Of a stretch of DNA of 64,000 nucleotides, positions 8,773-18,340 are shown piece after piece. Origin of the DNA: Xanthomonas translucens pv. cerealis (GTDB lineage Bacteria; Pseudomonadota; Gammaproteobacteria; Xanthomonadales; Xanthomonadaceae); the NCBI RefSeq assembly GCF_006838285.1, contig NZ_CP038228.1, positions 1,426,001-1,490,000 on the forward strand. The letters are read 5' to 3'. A program made the translations under genes and the position numbers. Numbering within the stretch: position 1 is the first letter of the stretch; every line of letters starts with the position of its first letter. The notes below the pieces were generated by a model that saw nothing but the letters and a program-made list of their open reading frames with translations, did not search any database and was not told the DNA's origin.

Positions 8773-9986
8773 ACGACTATCCCTCCCGTATTGCCTATTC
8801 CGAGGCGCTGGCCATCGTCGCCGCCGTCGCCCAGTCGCGCCCGTTGCCGGCCGAACGCCTGGCGCTGCCGCGCGCGGACGGCCGCATCCTGCTCGAAGCG
8901 CTGGACGCGCCGATCGACCTGCCGCCGTTCGCCAACAGCGCGATGGATGGCTTCGCGCTGCGCCATGCCGATCTGAATCCGTTTGCGCCGACCGTGTTGC
9001 GCCTGGCCGGCGAGCAGTTCGCCGGCGAGGACTTGCAGCAGGCGATCGGCGTCGGCGAATGCCTGCGCATCACCACCGGCGCGCCGCTGCCGGCGGGTGC
9101 CGATACGGTGGTGATCAAGGAAAATGTGGCCGAACGCGAGGGCCAGGTGCAGGTGCCGGTCGCGCCGGCCGCCGGCGCGCATGTGCGTGCGCGCGGCGAG
9201 GACGTGCGCGCCGGCGAACGTGTGCTCGACGCGGGCGTGGTGCTGACGCCGTCGCGGATCGGCCTGGCCGCCGCGCTCGGCGTGGCGCAGGTGGCGGTGG
9301 CGGCGCGACCGACCGTGGCGGTGTTCGCCACCGGCGACGAACTGGTCGAGCCGGGCATGCCGCTCAGACCCGGGCAGATCTACAACAGCAACCGCGACAT
9401 GCTGATGGCGCAGCTGCGCCTGCTCGGCCTGGAGCCGACCGCGTGGCCGACACTGCCGGACGATCCGCAGCGGATCGCGAGCATGCTCAGCGATGCGGCC
9501 TCGGCGTTCGACGTGGTACTGACCTGCGGCGGCGTGTCCGCCGGCGAGAAAGATTATCTGCCGCGGCTGCTGGCCGAGCGCGGCCGCATCCATTTCTGGA
9601 AGGTGCGCATGCGCCCCGGCATGCCGCTGTTGTTCGGCGAGCTGGACCGCGCCCTGTTCCTAGGCCTGCCCGGCAATCCGGTGTCGGTACTGGCCACGTT
9701 CATGGCGATCGCACGGCCGCTGCTGGACGCACTGCAGCAGCGCACCGAGCCACGCCCGCAATGGCGCGCGCGGCTGGCCTCGGACTGGGACAAGCGCCAC
9801 GACCGCCTGGAATTGCTGCGCGGACGCATGCGTTGCGACGCGCACGGACAGCTGTGGGTGGAGCCGAACCCGGCCGACGGCTCGCACCGCCTGCGCGGTG
9901 CCGCCGACAGCGACGTGCTGCTGCGCCTGGACGAGGGCGCGCGCCGCTTCGACGCCGGCGAGGTGGTCGAGGTGTTTGCGTACTGA
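8769..9986 (+). CDS. moeA: Molybdopterin molybdenumtransferase MoeA
   Basis: The 405-residue protein carries MoeA hallmarks: the N-terminal FANSAMDGFAL block, TTGAPLPAGADTVV, the FATGDELVEPG region and TCGGVSAGEKDYL. MoeA inserts molybdate into adenylated molybdopterin. It overlaps mobA by 4 bp and is followed 62 bp later by the rhodanese-E1 gene, making a compact molybdopterin cluster. Confidence 0.95.
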   Translation: MNDYPSRIAYSEALAIVAAVAQSRPLPAERLALPRADGRILLEALDAPIDLPPFANSAMDGFALRHADLNPFAPTVLRLAGEQFAGEDLQQAIGVGECLRITTGAPLPAGADTVVIKENVAEREGQVQVPVAPAAGAHVRARGEDVRAGERVLDAGVVLTPSRIGLAAALGVAQVAVAARPTVAVFATGDELVEPGMPLRPGQIYNSNRDMLMAQLRLLGLEPTAWPTLPDDPQRIASMLSDAASAFDVVLTCGGVSAGEKDYLPRLLAERGRIHFWKVRMRPGMPLLFGELDRALFLGLPGNPVSVLATFMAIARPLLDALQQRTEPRPQWRARLASDWDKRHDRLELLRGRMRCDAHGQLWVEPNPADGSHRLRGAADSDVLLRLDEGARRFDAGEVVEVFAY

Positions 9987-10048
9987 GCTGCGCGCGTGTG
10001 CGCTCCTGAGCGAAGGACCCACCCCAGTTTTGCGCCGATAATGCACGC

Positions 10049-11188
10049 ATGAGCATTCGAGAACTGACCCCGCAGCAGGCTCGCGAGCGCATCGCCCAGG
10101 GCGCTCGGCTGATCGACGTGCGCGAGGAACACGAGCGCGCCGCCGGCATGGCCGAGGGCGCGCTCGGGGTGGCGCGCGCGCAGTTGCAGGGCGATCCGGT
10201 CGCGCATGTCGGCGCGGCCGACGCCGAGACGATCCTGATCTGCCAGAGCGGCAAGCGCTCGCACGAAGCGGCGCTGTTCCTGCAGCAGGCCGGCTATTGC
10301 GCGATCGCCTCGGTGCTGGGCGGCACCACGCGCTGGCAGCGCGACGGGTTGCCGCTGCAGCGGCCGGCGCTGGCGCCGGAGCAGCAGGATTTCTTCGAGC
10401 GCTATTCGCGCCACCTGCGCCTGCCCGAGGTCGGCATCGACGGCCAGCGCCGCCTGCAGGCGGCGCGCGTGCTGCTGGTCGGCGCCGGCGGGCTGGGTTC
10501 GCCGGCAGGTTTCTACCTGGCGGCGGCCGGAGTCGGCCAGCTGCGCATCGCCGACGACGACGTGGTCGATCGCAGCAACCTGCAGCGGCAGATCCTGCAC
10601 ACCGAGGCGCGGGTCGGGCAGCCCAAGGTGGCGTCGGCGGCCGCGGCGCTGGGTGCGCTCAATCCAGGCGTCCGGGTCGAGGCGGTGCGCGAACGGGTGA
10701 GCTCTGCCAATGTCGAACGCCTGTTGCAGGACGTGGACGTGGTGCTGGACGGCTCGGACAATTTCCCGGCGCGCTACCTGCTCAACGACGCCTGCGTGAA
10801 ACACGGCAAGCCGCTGGTGTACGGTGCGGTGCAGCGCTTCGAAGGCCAGGTCAGCGTGTTCGACGCCGGCCGCCGGCGCGGCCAGGCGCCGTGCTACCGC
10901 TGCCTGTTCCCGGAGCCGCCGCCGCCGGAGTTCGCGCCCAGCTGCGCCGAGGCCGGCGTGCTCGGCGTACTGCCCGGCATTGTCGGCTTGCTGCAGGCCA
11001 ACGAAGTGTTGAAGCTGCTGCTGGACATCGGCGAGCCGCTGCGCGGCCGCCTGCTGTACTTCGACGCGCTGGCGATGCGCTTCCGCGAAACCCGGCTGGC
11101 CGCCGACCCGCAGTGTCCGGTCTGCGCGCCCGGCCTGGCATTCCCCGGCTACATCGACTACGCACAGTTCTGCGGCACCGAACAATAA
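10049..11188 (+). CDS. moeB: Rhodanese / ThiF-MoeB-type E1 fusion (sulfur-carrier adenylyltransferase)
   Basis: The 379-residue protein has an N-terminal rhodanese domain (residues about 1-110) with the active cysteine in CQSGKRS. A ThiF/MoeB E1 domain (about 115-370) follows, with the ATP loop GAGGLGSPAGFYLAAAG. Zinc-binding CxxC pairs are visible as CYRC and CPVC. Such enzymes adenylate and can sulfurate the C-terminus of a ubiquitin-like carrier (MoaD or ThiS). The rhodanese is N-terminal here, the reverse of the usual MoeB-rhodanese order. The neighbours moeA and mobA favour a molybdopterin role, but ThiS service is possible. Confidence 0.88.
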   Translation: MSIRELTPQQARERIAQGARLIDVREEHERAAGMAEGALGVARAQLQGDPVAHVGAADAETILICQSGKRSHEAALFLQQAGYCAIASVLGGTTRWQRDGLPLQRPALAPEQQDFFERYSRHLRLPEVGIDGQRRLQAARVLLVGAGGLGSPAGFYLAAAGVGQLRIADDDVVDRSNLQRQILHTEARVGQPKVASAAAALGALNPGVRVEAVRERVSSANVERLLQDVDVVLDGSDNFPARYLLNDACVKHGKPLVYGAVQRFEGQVSVFDAGRRRGQAPCYRCLFPEPPPPEFAPSCAEAGVLGVLPGIVGLLQANEVLKLLLDIGEPLRGRLLYFDALAMRFRETRLAADPQCPVCAPGLAFPGYIDYAQFCGTEQ

Positions 11189-11189
11189 G

Positions 11190-11235
11190 CCCCTCTCCCC
11201 TCGGGAAAGGGGTTGGGGCGAGGGTACGGGGCGAG
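11190..11235. repeat. Xanthomonas-type intergenic repeat with hairpin
   Basis: CCCCTCTCCC-CTC-GGGAAAGGGG followed by TTGGGGCGAGGGTACGGGGC forms a near-perfect hairpin directly after the moeB stop. This C-rich/G-rich element is familiar from many Xanthomonas intergenic regions. It could act as a weak terminator, though no T-run follows. Confidence 0.6.
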
Positions 11236-11307
11236 AATTAGACCAAGACTCGCCATGCCGCACACAGGTGCATGGGGTGGCCCCGGCCTTGTGCGTAGAA
11301 TCTGAGC

Positions 11308-13152
11308 ATGACCAGCGCAGCCGACAGTAGTGAATTGATCAAGGTGGTGGCGCTGCTCGGCGCCGCGGTGGTCGCGGTGCCGGTGTTCCGCCGCCTGGGC
11401 CTGGGCTCGGTGCTCGGCTATCTGGCCGCGGGCCTGGCGATCGGGCCGTTCGGACTGGGCTGGTTCGCCGATCCGCAGGCGATCCTGCACGTTGCCGAGC
11501 TGGGCGTGGTGATGTTCCTGTTCGTGATCGGGCTGGAGATGCGGCCCTCGCACCTGTGGAGCCTGCGCAAGCAGATCTTCGGCCTGGGCACGGCGCAGAT
11601 CGTGGTCTGCGCGACGGTGCTGACCGGGGTCGGGCTGGCGCTGGGGCTGTCCTTGCCGGTGGCGTTCATCGCCGCGTCCGGCTTCGTCCTCACCTCCACC
11701 GCGGTGGTAATGCAGTTGCTCGGCGAGCGCGGCGACATCGCGTTGCCGGTGGGGCAGAAGATCGTCGCGATCCTGTTGTTCGAGGACTTGCTGATCGTGC
11801 CGCTGCTGGCGGTAGTGGCGTGGATGGCGCCGGTGCCGGTCGCAGCCGATGCGCCTTCGCGCTGGATCGGCATCGGCATCGGCGCGGCGGCCATCGTCGG
11901 CTTGCTGGTGGCCGGACGCTGGCTGCTGAACCCGCTGTTCCGCCTGCTGGCCGCGGCCAAGGCGCGTGAGGTGATGACCGCGGCGGCATTGCTGGTGGTA
12001 CTGGGCGCGGCATTGCTGATGCAGCTCGGCGGGCTGTCGATGGCGATGGGCGCGTTCCTTGCCGGGGTGCTGTTGTCCGAATCCACTTTCCGCCACCAGA
12101 TCGAGGCCGACATCGAGCCATTCCGCGGCATCCTGCTGGGGCTGTTCTTCCTCGGCGTGGGCATGGCCCTGAACCTGGCGGTGGTGGCGGCGAACTGGAC
12201 GCTGATCCTGAGCGGCGTGCTCGCCTTCATGGCGGCCAAGGCCGCATGCATCTATCTGGTCGCGCGGCTCACCGGCAGCGGCCACGCGCAGGCGCTGGAC
12301 CGCGGCGTGCTGATGGCGCAGGGCGGCGAGTTCGCGTTCGTACTGTTCGCCGCCGCCGGCGCGGCTGGGGTCATCGATGCGCAGGTCAATGCCAACCTGA
12401 CCGCAATCGTGGTGCTGTCGATGGCGCTGACCCCGCTGTTCGTGCTGCTGTACCGGCGCTGGGCGCCGGTGGAAGTGCCGTCGCTGGACGGCGTGGAGGC
12501 GGCCGACGGGCTGACCGGCAGCGTGTTGATCATCGGTTTCGGCCGCTTCGGCCAGGTCGCCAGCCAGTCGCTGCTGGCGCGCGACGTGGACGTGACCATC
12601 ATCGACAACGACATCGAGATGATCCAGAGCGCGGCCGAGTTCGGCTTCAAGATCTACTACGGCGATGGCACCCGGCTTGACGTGCTGCATGCTTCCGGTG
12701 CGCACAGCGTGCGCGCGATCGCGGTGTGCATCGACAACCGCGAGGCGGCCAGCCGCATCGTCGAGCTGGCCACGCAAGAATTTCCGCACGCCAAGCTGCT
12801 GGTGCGTTCCTACGACCGTGAGCATTCGCTGAAGCTGATCGCCGCCGGGGTGGACTACCAGATCCGCGAGACCTTCGAATCGGCGGTGGAATTCGGCCAG
12901 GCCGCACTGACCGAACTGGGCATGGACCGAGACGAGGCCGCGGGCATCGCCCGCGAGATCCGCCGTCGCGACGCCGAGCGCCTAGAGTTGGAAATCGCTG
13001 CTGGCGACGTACGTGCGGGCAGCGGATTGATGTACGGCAATATCGCCGCGGCGGTGCCCAAGCCGACCCCGTTCACCCAGCCGCGGCGCGAGAGTCGCAC
13101 GCTCAATCCGGCACCGTTGCCGAAAGATGCGTCGTCGGGCCGGGATGGCTAG
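11308..13152 (+). CDS. CPA2-type K+/H+ antiporter with RCK domain (KefC-like)
   Basis: The 614-residue protein has about 12 hydrophobic segments over residues 1-385 (Na+/H+ exchanger fold, with the FLFVIGLEMRP signature). A cytoplasmic TrkA-N/RCK domain starts with VLIIGFGRFGQVASQSLLAR, whose GxGxxG binds a nucleotide. This is the layout of KefB/KefC glutathione-gated potassium efflux and of monovalent cation:proton antiporters-2. A charged helical region and Pro/Arg-rich tail end the protein. No KefF/KefG partner is nearby, so ligand gating is unknown. It ends in TAG. Confidence 0.9.
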   Translation: MTSAADSSELIKVVALLGAAVVAVPVFRRLGLGSVLGYLAAGLAIGPFGLGWFADPQAILHVAELGVVMFLFVIGLEMRPSHLWSLRKQIFGLGTAQIVVCATVLTGVGLALGLSLPVAFIAASGFVLTSTAVVMQLLGERGDIALPVGQKIVAILLFEDLLIVPLLAVVAWMAPVPVAADAPSRWIGIGIGAAAIVGLLVAGRWLLNPLFRLLAAAKAREVMTAAALLVVLGAALLMQLGGLSMAMGAFLAGVLLSESTFRHQIEADIEPFRGILLGLFFLGVGMALNLAVVAANWTLILSGVLAFMAAKAACIYLVARLTGSGHAQALDRGVLMAQGGEFAFVLFAAAGAAGVIDAQVNANLTAIVVLSMALTPLFVLLYRRWAPVEVPSLDGVEAADGLTGSVLIIGFGRFGQVASQSLLARDVDVTIIDNDIEMIQSAAEFGFKIYYGDGTRLDVLHASGAHSVRAIAVCIDNREAASRIVELATQEFPHAKLLVRSYDREHSLKLIAAGVDYQIRETFESAVEFGQAALTELGMDRDEAAGIAREIRRRDAERLELEIAAGDVRAGSGLMYGNIAAAVPKPTPFTQPRRESRTLNPAPLPKDASSGRDG

Positions 13153-13437
13153 GGCAGGGCCTCTGTCGGCAACGTGACGCCGCGCTTCATACGCCCGGCA
13201 AGCGGTCGACGCCAAAGATCCGTCCGGAAAAAAGTCCCGTAGGGTTGGGGCGAACGCAGCCCGGCCGCGCCCGGTCTTTTTACGATGGAGATGAAGGCCG
13301 GAGGTCATCGCTCTAGTGCCGCAGAGAGGTTCCGAAAGCACAGGCGGTTCCTGACGATTCGCCATGACGCCAGCCGGGTAGTGGGGGGGGCGCTTGTCCC
13401 GCCGTGGCATTGTGCGGCGCGTTGGCTGGAAGAGCGA
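13153..13437. other. Intergenic region, no gene seen
   Basis: No convincing reading frame. A G-run (GGGGGGGG around 13384-13391) and GC-rich weak hairpins are present. The region leads into the Fur-regulated promoter of the TonB receptor. Confidence 0.5.
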
Positions 13438-13480
13438 TTGACGGGCAGCCGAATTTGTCTATAAAATGCGAATCATTCTT
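13438..13480 (+). promoter_or_regulatory. Sigma-70 promoter overlapped by a Fur box
   Basis: TTGACG (13438-13443), 16 bp, then TATAAA (13460-13465) forms a strong promoter. Overlapping the -10, positions 13462-13480 read TAAAATGCGAATCATTCTT, which matches the 19-bp Fur consensus at 13 of 19 positions by hand alignment. A further AT-rich Fur-like half, AATCGCAATTATC, follows at 13481. This predicts iron repression of the TonB-DUF3649-PepSY-DUF3325 operon. Confidence 0.75.
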
Positions 13481-13597
13481 AATCGCAATTATCGGGTTTC
13501 CACGCATCCGCATCGACCACGCGCCGCTTCCTGAAAGCCCGCTTGCTCGGTGCCCTGGCCGCACTCACCGATTTCTTTCTTCGCCCCAGACAGGCCA

Positions 13598-15802
13598 ATG
13601 CGCTCAAACAATTCCAGTCGGCTGCAATCCGCCAATGCGTACAAGAATCCGTCGCCATGCATGCGCGGACACCTGGCCGTTGCCATCGGCCTTGGCCTGG
13701 CGTGCCTGTATGGCGCCGCACTCGCCGCGCCGCAGGAAGCTGCGGCCGGCGCGCAGGGCGGCCGCGCCGACACTGCGGCCACCGACCTGGACGCGGTGCT
13801 GGTCGTCTCCCAGCGCGCCAGCCGGGTCAGCAACGGCGCGACCAACCTGGACCTGGACATCAAGGACACGCCGCAGTCGATCAGCGTGGTCAGCGCCGCG
13901 CAAATGGAGCAGTTCGGCACCGACAGCCTCAACGAGGCGCTGCGCCTGGCCACCGGCATCCAGGTCGAGGAATGGGAGACGAACCGCACCAACTTCACCG
14001 CGCGCGGCTTCGATATCGCCAACACCCAGATCGACGGCGTCGGCCTGCCCAACGGCTGGGGCATCGTCACCGGCGCGGTGGACACCTTCGGCTATGAGAA
14101 GCTGGAAGTGATCCGCGGCGCCAACGGTCTGTTGACCGGCGTGGGCAATGCCGCCGGCACGATCAACTACGTGCGCAAGCGCCCGACCAACGATCCGCGA
14201 GGGACAGTCGGCGTGAGCGATGGCGCGTGGGGCACCACGCGCGAAGAGCTGGACTATTCGACCCCGTTCACCGCCGACGGCCGCTGGGCCGGCCGCGTGG
14301 TGGCGGCCCACGAGGAAGGAGGTTCCTATCTGCGCGGTAAGGACGACCAGCGCGATTTCTTCTATGGCGTGGTCGACGGGCAGATCGGCGAGAACGGCAC
14401 GTTGACGTTCGGCTACTCCTGGCAGCACGCGCAGACCGACGGCAACATGTGGGGCGCGCTGGCCTTCATGTACAGCGATGGCACCCAGGCCGAATGGAGC
14501 CGCAGTGCCTCGACCACGCAGGACTGGACCTACTGGAACACCACCACCCAGACCGCATTCGTCGAGTACACGCACCAGTTCGGCCCGGACTGGCTGCTGA
14601 AGCTGTCCTACAACCGCCGCGACATCCGCAACGACGACAAGCTGTTCTACGCCACCGACCTGGCCGGCACCGGCCTGGAGCCGGGTACCCAACTGGGTTT
14701 GTACGGCTATCCATGGGGCGGCAAGGACGAACTGACCGCCGACCTGGGCGCGGCCACGCTCAACGGCCATTTCCAGCTGTTCGGCCGCGACCAGGAAGTG
14801 ATGATGGGGGCGAACTGGTCCAGGGGCGAGAACATTAATCGGGAGTATGCCCAGGCGACGTGCGGCACCGCCCCTTGCGGCTATCTCGCCATGCCCAGCT
14901 TCCCGTGGCCGGGCGACGCCGTCGCCGAGCCGGTGTGGGGCGGCAGTTCCATGTACAGCACCCTGGACGAGCGGCTCAAGCGCGCCTATGGCGCGGCCCG
15001 GCTGGCGCTGAGCGACCGGCTGAAGGCCGTGGTCGGCTTCAACTACGCCCAATACCACCGCGACGGCGTCAACTACGGCGTGGTCTTCGACCAGACCGAG
15101 AGCAAGACCAGCCCGTACGCGGGGCTGACGTTCGACTTCAACGAACACGTGCTCGGCTACGCCAGCTATTCGGACATCTACCAGCCGCAGAGCCAGTCCG
15201 ACGCGAGCGGCCGTTACCTGGATCCGACCAAGGGTTCGAACTACGAAATCGGCGTCAAGGCCGACTGGCTGGACCAGCGCCTGCTGACCACGCTGGCCGT
15301 GTTCAAGGCCGAGCAGAACGGGCTGGCCACCGGCGCCGGCTACAACGCGATCGGCCAGTTCTACTACACCGGCGTCGATGTCGAGTCCAAGGGCGTGGAA
15401 CTTGAGGCGACCGGCAAGCTCAGCGACGACCTCGACGTGGTGTTCGGCTACACCGCGCTGAAGCTGACCGGCCAGGACGGCGACGACACCTACCGCTGGG
15501 TGCCTCGGCGCACCGCCAACCTGATGCTCAGCGCACGCCTGCCCAGCTACACCGCGCTGTCCTTCGGGATCGGCGGACGCTGGCAGAGCGACATCTCCAA
15601 CGTGGAGAGCAACGGGTTCACCGTGCGCCAGGGCAGCTATGCGCTGTTCAACGGCTTCGTCGCCTGGGATTTCCTGCCCAACGCGACGGTGCGCCTCATT
15701 GCCAACAACATCGCCGACGAGAAGTACATCAATACCTTGCGCTACAGCGGCTACTACGGCGCGCCGCGCGCCTACACGCTCAGCTTGAACTGGCGGTTCT
15801 GA
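13598..15802 (+). CDS. TonB-dependent ferric siderophore receptor (FhuE/FpvA-like)
   Basis: From the ATG at 13598 the protein has 734 residues. A signal peptide ends near AALA-APQ, a plug domain follows (DLDIKDTPQSISVVSAAQ, NFTARGFDIANTQIDG, IRGANGLLTGVGNAAGTINYVRKRP), then a 22-strand-type barrel ending in an aromatic residue (NWRF). This is the TIGR01783-type siderophore receptor pattern. It would take up an iron-siderophore complex across the outer membrane using TonB. An in-frame ATG at 13550 would add 16 residues but fits the signal peptide less well. A Fur box lies 120 bp upstream. The substrate is unknown. Confidence 0.9.
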   Translation: MRSNNSSRLQSANAYKNPSPCMRGHLAVAIGLGLACLYGAALAAPQEAAAGAQGGRADTAATDLDAVLVVSQRASRVSNGATNLDLDIKDTPQSISVVSAAQMEQFGTDSLNEALRLATGIQVEEWETNRTNFTARGFDIANTQIDGVGLPNGWGIVTGAVDTFGYEKLEVIRGANGLLTGVGNAAGTINYVRKRPTNDPRGTVGVSDGAWGTTREELDYSTPFTADGRWAGRVVAAHEEGGSYLRGKDDQRDFFYGVVDGQIGENGTLTFGYSWQHAQTDGNMWGALAFMYSDGTQAEWSRSASTTQDWTYWNTTTQTAFVEYTHQFGPDWLLKLSYNRRDIRNDDKLFYATDLAGTGLEPGTQLGLYGYPWGGKDELTADLGAATLNGHFQLFGRDQEVMMGANWSRGENINREYAQATCGTAPCGYLAMPSFPWPGDAVAEPVWGGSSMYSTLDERLKRAYGAARLALSDRLKAVVGFNYAQYHRDGVNYGVVFDQTESKTSPYAGLTFDFNEHVLGYASYSDIYQPQSQSDASGRYLDPTKGSNYEIGVKADWLDQRLLTTLAVFKAEQNGLATGAGYNAIGQFYYTGVDVESKGVELEATGKLSDDLDVVFGYTALKLTGQDGDDTYRWVPRRTANLMLSARLPSYTALSFGIGGRWQSDISNVESNGFTVRQGSYALFNGFVAWDFLPNATVRLIANNIADEKYINTLRYSGYYGAPRAYTLSLNWRF

Positions 15803-15839
15803 CCCCGCTCCGACCCACGCACAGCCCACAGCCGACGCC

Positions 15840-16157
15840 ATGCCCCGCACCGCCACAACTCCCGCTCCCTTCGCCGCCCCGCGCCTGCGCCTGGCCTCGC
15901 GCATCGCCGCGGCGGTGCTCGGCGGCTATGCCTTCGCATGGGGAACGGTCGCTGCGGTCACCGCGGTGCTGTCCGCCGCCGACCTGGATTTCCATGATGC
16001 CGAGTTCCTGGGCGCCGTCGCCGGCCTGCTCGCCTACCTCGTGGCGTTCCTGTGGGCGATCGCGGCGCGGCGCCTGGCGCGGGTCTGGGCGGTGCTGCTG
16101 GGCGCCGCTGCGCTGATGGCCGCCGGCGCTTCGTATGTGCAATCGTTGCTGGCTTGA
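15840..16157 (+). CDS. DUF3649 small iron-uptake membrane protein
   Basis: The 105-residue protein has three to four predicted membrane helices (LASRIAAAVLGGYAFAWGTVAAV, then two more) and little soluble sequence. It sits between a TonB siderophore receptor and a PepSY membrane protein, the usual neighbours of DUF3649 proteins. Its biochemical role is not known to me; an accessory part in iron release at the inner membrane is plausible from context. Confidence 0.75.
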   Translation: MPRTATTPAPFAAPRLRLASRIAAAVLGGYAFAWGTVAAVTAVLSAADLDFHDAEFLGAVAGLLAYLVAFLWAIAARRLARVWAVLLGAAALMAAGASYVQSLLA

Positions 16158-16185
16158 ATGTGCCCACCTTGAAACGGAGATAGTC

Positions 16186-17853
16186 GTGTTCCAGAGCTTC
16201 CGTCAATCCATGGCCTGGCTGCACACCTGGTTCGGCCTGCTCCTGGGCTTCGTGCTCATGGCCGCGTTCTTCTTCGGCGCGCTGTCGGTGTTCGACCGCG
16301 AGATTGACCGCTGGGCGATCCCGGCCACGCGCTTCGAGCCGCAGCCCATGCCCTCGTTCGAGCGCGTGCTGCGCCCGGCGTTCGAGCGGATGCGGCCGAC
16401 GCCCAAGGCCATCGACGCGATGCGCCCGCGCGTGGACGGCGGCATGCCCGAACGCTTCGACACGGTGGTCAGCTGGAGCGCCTACACCACCCACCGCGAC
16501 CCGGTGCTGGCGCTGTATGCCGGCTACGACGTGCCCAACGCCAAGGACCCGGAAGAAGCCATCTGGGCCTACAGCACCATCGATCCGCGCAATGGCAGCG
16601 CGTTGCCCGACGACCGCCTCAAGCTCGGCAGCGAATTCTTCTACCCGATGCACTACAGCTTGACGCTTGACTGGAAGAATCTGGGCATCTGGATCGTCGG
16701 GTTCTCGGCGCTGATGATGCTCGTCGCGCTGGTCAGCGGTGTGGTGATGCACCGCAAACTGTTCCGCGAGTTCTTCACCTTCCGTCCGGGCAAGGCGCGG
16801 CTGCGCAGCGTGCTCGACCTGCATAACCTCACCGGTGTGGTGGCGCTGCCGTTCCACTTCTTCTTCGCCTTTACCGGGCTGGTGATCTTCGCCAGCAGCT
16901 ACTACTTCCCGGTCGGCCATACCCAACTGCACGAACTGCACGACCTGCACGAGCAGCTGAAAGCGCGCGAAAACGGGCTACCGCACGACCGCGCCGGCGT
17001 GCCCGCGGGCCTGGCGCCGGTAGATGCGATGGTCGCCGAAGCCCAGCGCCGCTGGCAGGCCAAGGGCAAGGCTGGCGAAGTCGGGTTCCTGGTGCTGCAG
17101 CACGTGGGCGACGCAAACGGCTACGTCAGCGTGTACCGCGCCGGCACCGACCGCATCGCGCTGATCGGCGACGGCGTGCACTTCAAGGCGTCCAGCGGCG
17201 AGCTGATCAGGGAAGACCCGCCGACCACGCCGGTCGGGCGCGTCAGCGAGTTCCTCACCGGGCTGCACCTGCAGCACTTCCGCCATTGGCTGCTGCGCTG
17301 GTTCTACGTGCTGGGCGGACTGGCTGGCGCGGTGTGCATCGCGACTGGCTTCGTGTTCTTCGTCGAGAAACGCAAGCGCCAGCATGCCGAGCAGGGCAGC
17401 CAGGGCGCACGTATCGTCGATGCGCTGGCAGTGACCATGGTGACCGGTATGGTGCTGGCGGCGCTGGGAATCCTGATGGCTAACCGCTTGCTGCCGGAAA
17501 ACCTGCCTGCGCGCGGCGATTGGGAGCGCTGGGCGTTCTGGGCGACCTGGATGCTGGCGCTGCTGCACGCGACCTGGCGCAGCGCGGCTGTCGCGCAGGG
17601 GCTGGCCAATCCCGCCTGGCGCGAACAGTGCTGGGCGATCGGCGCGGGCGCGTTGGCCGCGGTGGCGTTGAACTGGATCACCACCGGCGACCACCTCGTG
17701 CGTACGATCGCTGCCGGCTACTGGCCGGTCGCCGGCATCGACCTGTTCCTGCTGTCCAGCGCCGCGGTGGCGTTTGTGGCCGCACGCAGGCTGGGACGGC
17801 ACGCGCTCATCGCGCAGCCGCGTTCACCGGTCGAGGAGCCTGCACGTGCCTGA
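16186..17853 (+). CDS. PepSY-associated membrane protein (iron-regulated, PiuB-like)
   Basis: From the GTG at 16186 (GGAGATAGTC just upstream) the protein has 555 residues. A first helix (SMAWLHTWFGLLLGFVLMAAF) is followed by a large periplasmic PepSY region, three further helices between residues about 180 and 410, and a final cluster of four. PepSY_TM proteins of this type are found with siderophore receptors and are thought to act in inner-membrane reduction or release of ferric siderophores. The last codons overlap the next gene by 8 bp. An upstream in-frame start at 16135 lacks a ribosome-binding site and reads out of DUF3649. Confidence 0.85.
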   Translation: MFQSFRQSMAWLHTWFGLLLGFVLMAAFFFGALSVFDREIDRWAIPATRFEPQPMPSFERVLRPAFERMRPTPKAIDAMRPRVDGGMPERFDTVVSWSAYTTHRDPVLALYAGYDVPNAKDPEEAIWAYSTIDPRNGSALPDDRLKLGSEFFYPMHYSLTLDWKNLGIWIVGFSALMMLVALVSGVVMHRKLFREFFTFRPGKARLRSVLDLHNLTGVVALPFHFFFAFTGLVIFASSYYFPVGHTQLHELHDLHEQLKARENGLPHDRAGVPAGLAPVDAMVAEAQRRWQAKGKAGEVGFLVLQHVGDANGYVSVYRAGTDRIALIGDGVHFKASSGELIREDPPTTPVGRVSEFLTGLHLQHFRHWLLRWFYVLGGLAGAVCIATGFVFFVEKRKRQHAEQGSQGARIVDALAVTMVTGMVLAALGILMANRLLPENLPARGDWERWAFWATWMLALLHATWRSAAVAQGLANPAWREQCWAIGAGALAAVALNWITTGDHLVRTIAAGYWPVAGIDLFLLSSAAVAFVAARRLGRHALIAQPRSPVEEPARA

Positions 17854-18232
17854 CCCCATTTCCACGGCCTGCCTGTTGGCGGCGGCCTTACTCGTCAGCG
17901 TGGCCGGCATGGGTTGGCTGGCGCTATCGATGCAGGCGCACGCGCAGCAGGTCCTGGGCGGCGTTCTGTCGCTGCGTGCGGCGCGCGTGCTGCGCTGGAT
18001 GGGCGCGTCCGGGCTCGTCGTGGCGCTGGGGCTGTGCCTGACGGTCGATCATGCGTCCATGGCGGCCCTGGTCTGGGTGATGGCCCTGACCGGCGCCTCG
18101 CTGCTCGTCGCCTTGACCCTGGCCTGGCGCCCGCATTTGCTGCGTGTGCTCGTTCCGTGGACGCCTCCGTTGCCGGGCCACGCGGGCGAGGCACGCGCGC
18201 AGCGGCGCAGCCATCCTCCACAGGACCGATAG
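17846..18232 (+). CDS. DUF3325 family membrane protein
   Basis: From the GTG at 17846 the product has 128 residues with three membrane helices (ACLLAAALLVSVAGMGWLAL, ASGLVVALGLCLTVDHASMA, LVWVMALTGASLLVALTLAW). DUF3325 proteins usually end operons of receptor, DUF3649 and PepSY. The start lies inside the end of the PepSY gene, so it is translationally coupled. The tail is basic and histidine-containing. Function is unknown. Confidence 0.75.
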   Translation: MPDPISTACLLAAALLVSVAGMGWLALSMQAHAQQVLGGVLSLRAARVLRWMGASGLVVALGLCLTVDHASMAALVWVMALTGASLLVALTLAWRPHLLRVLVPWTPPLPGHAGEARAQRRSHPPQDR

Positions 18233-18340
18233 GCGCCAGGCGCCGTTCCATTGACGCGTCGCCCGCAGGCCCAGCCGACAACGCGCCGTTGCGCACCCCA
18301 GGAAAACAGACGCTGCTCCGGACCATCCGGGAGACGCACC

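Noticed and set aside
13604-15904. 766-codon frame antisense to the TonB receptor
   Set aside because: Same GC artefact; Ala/Val/Gly-rich with no motif, and the sense gene is clear.
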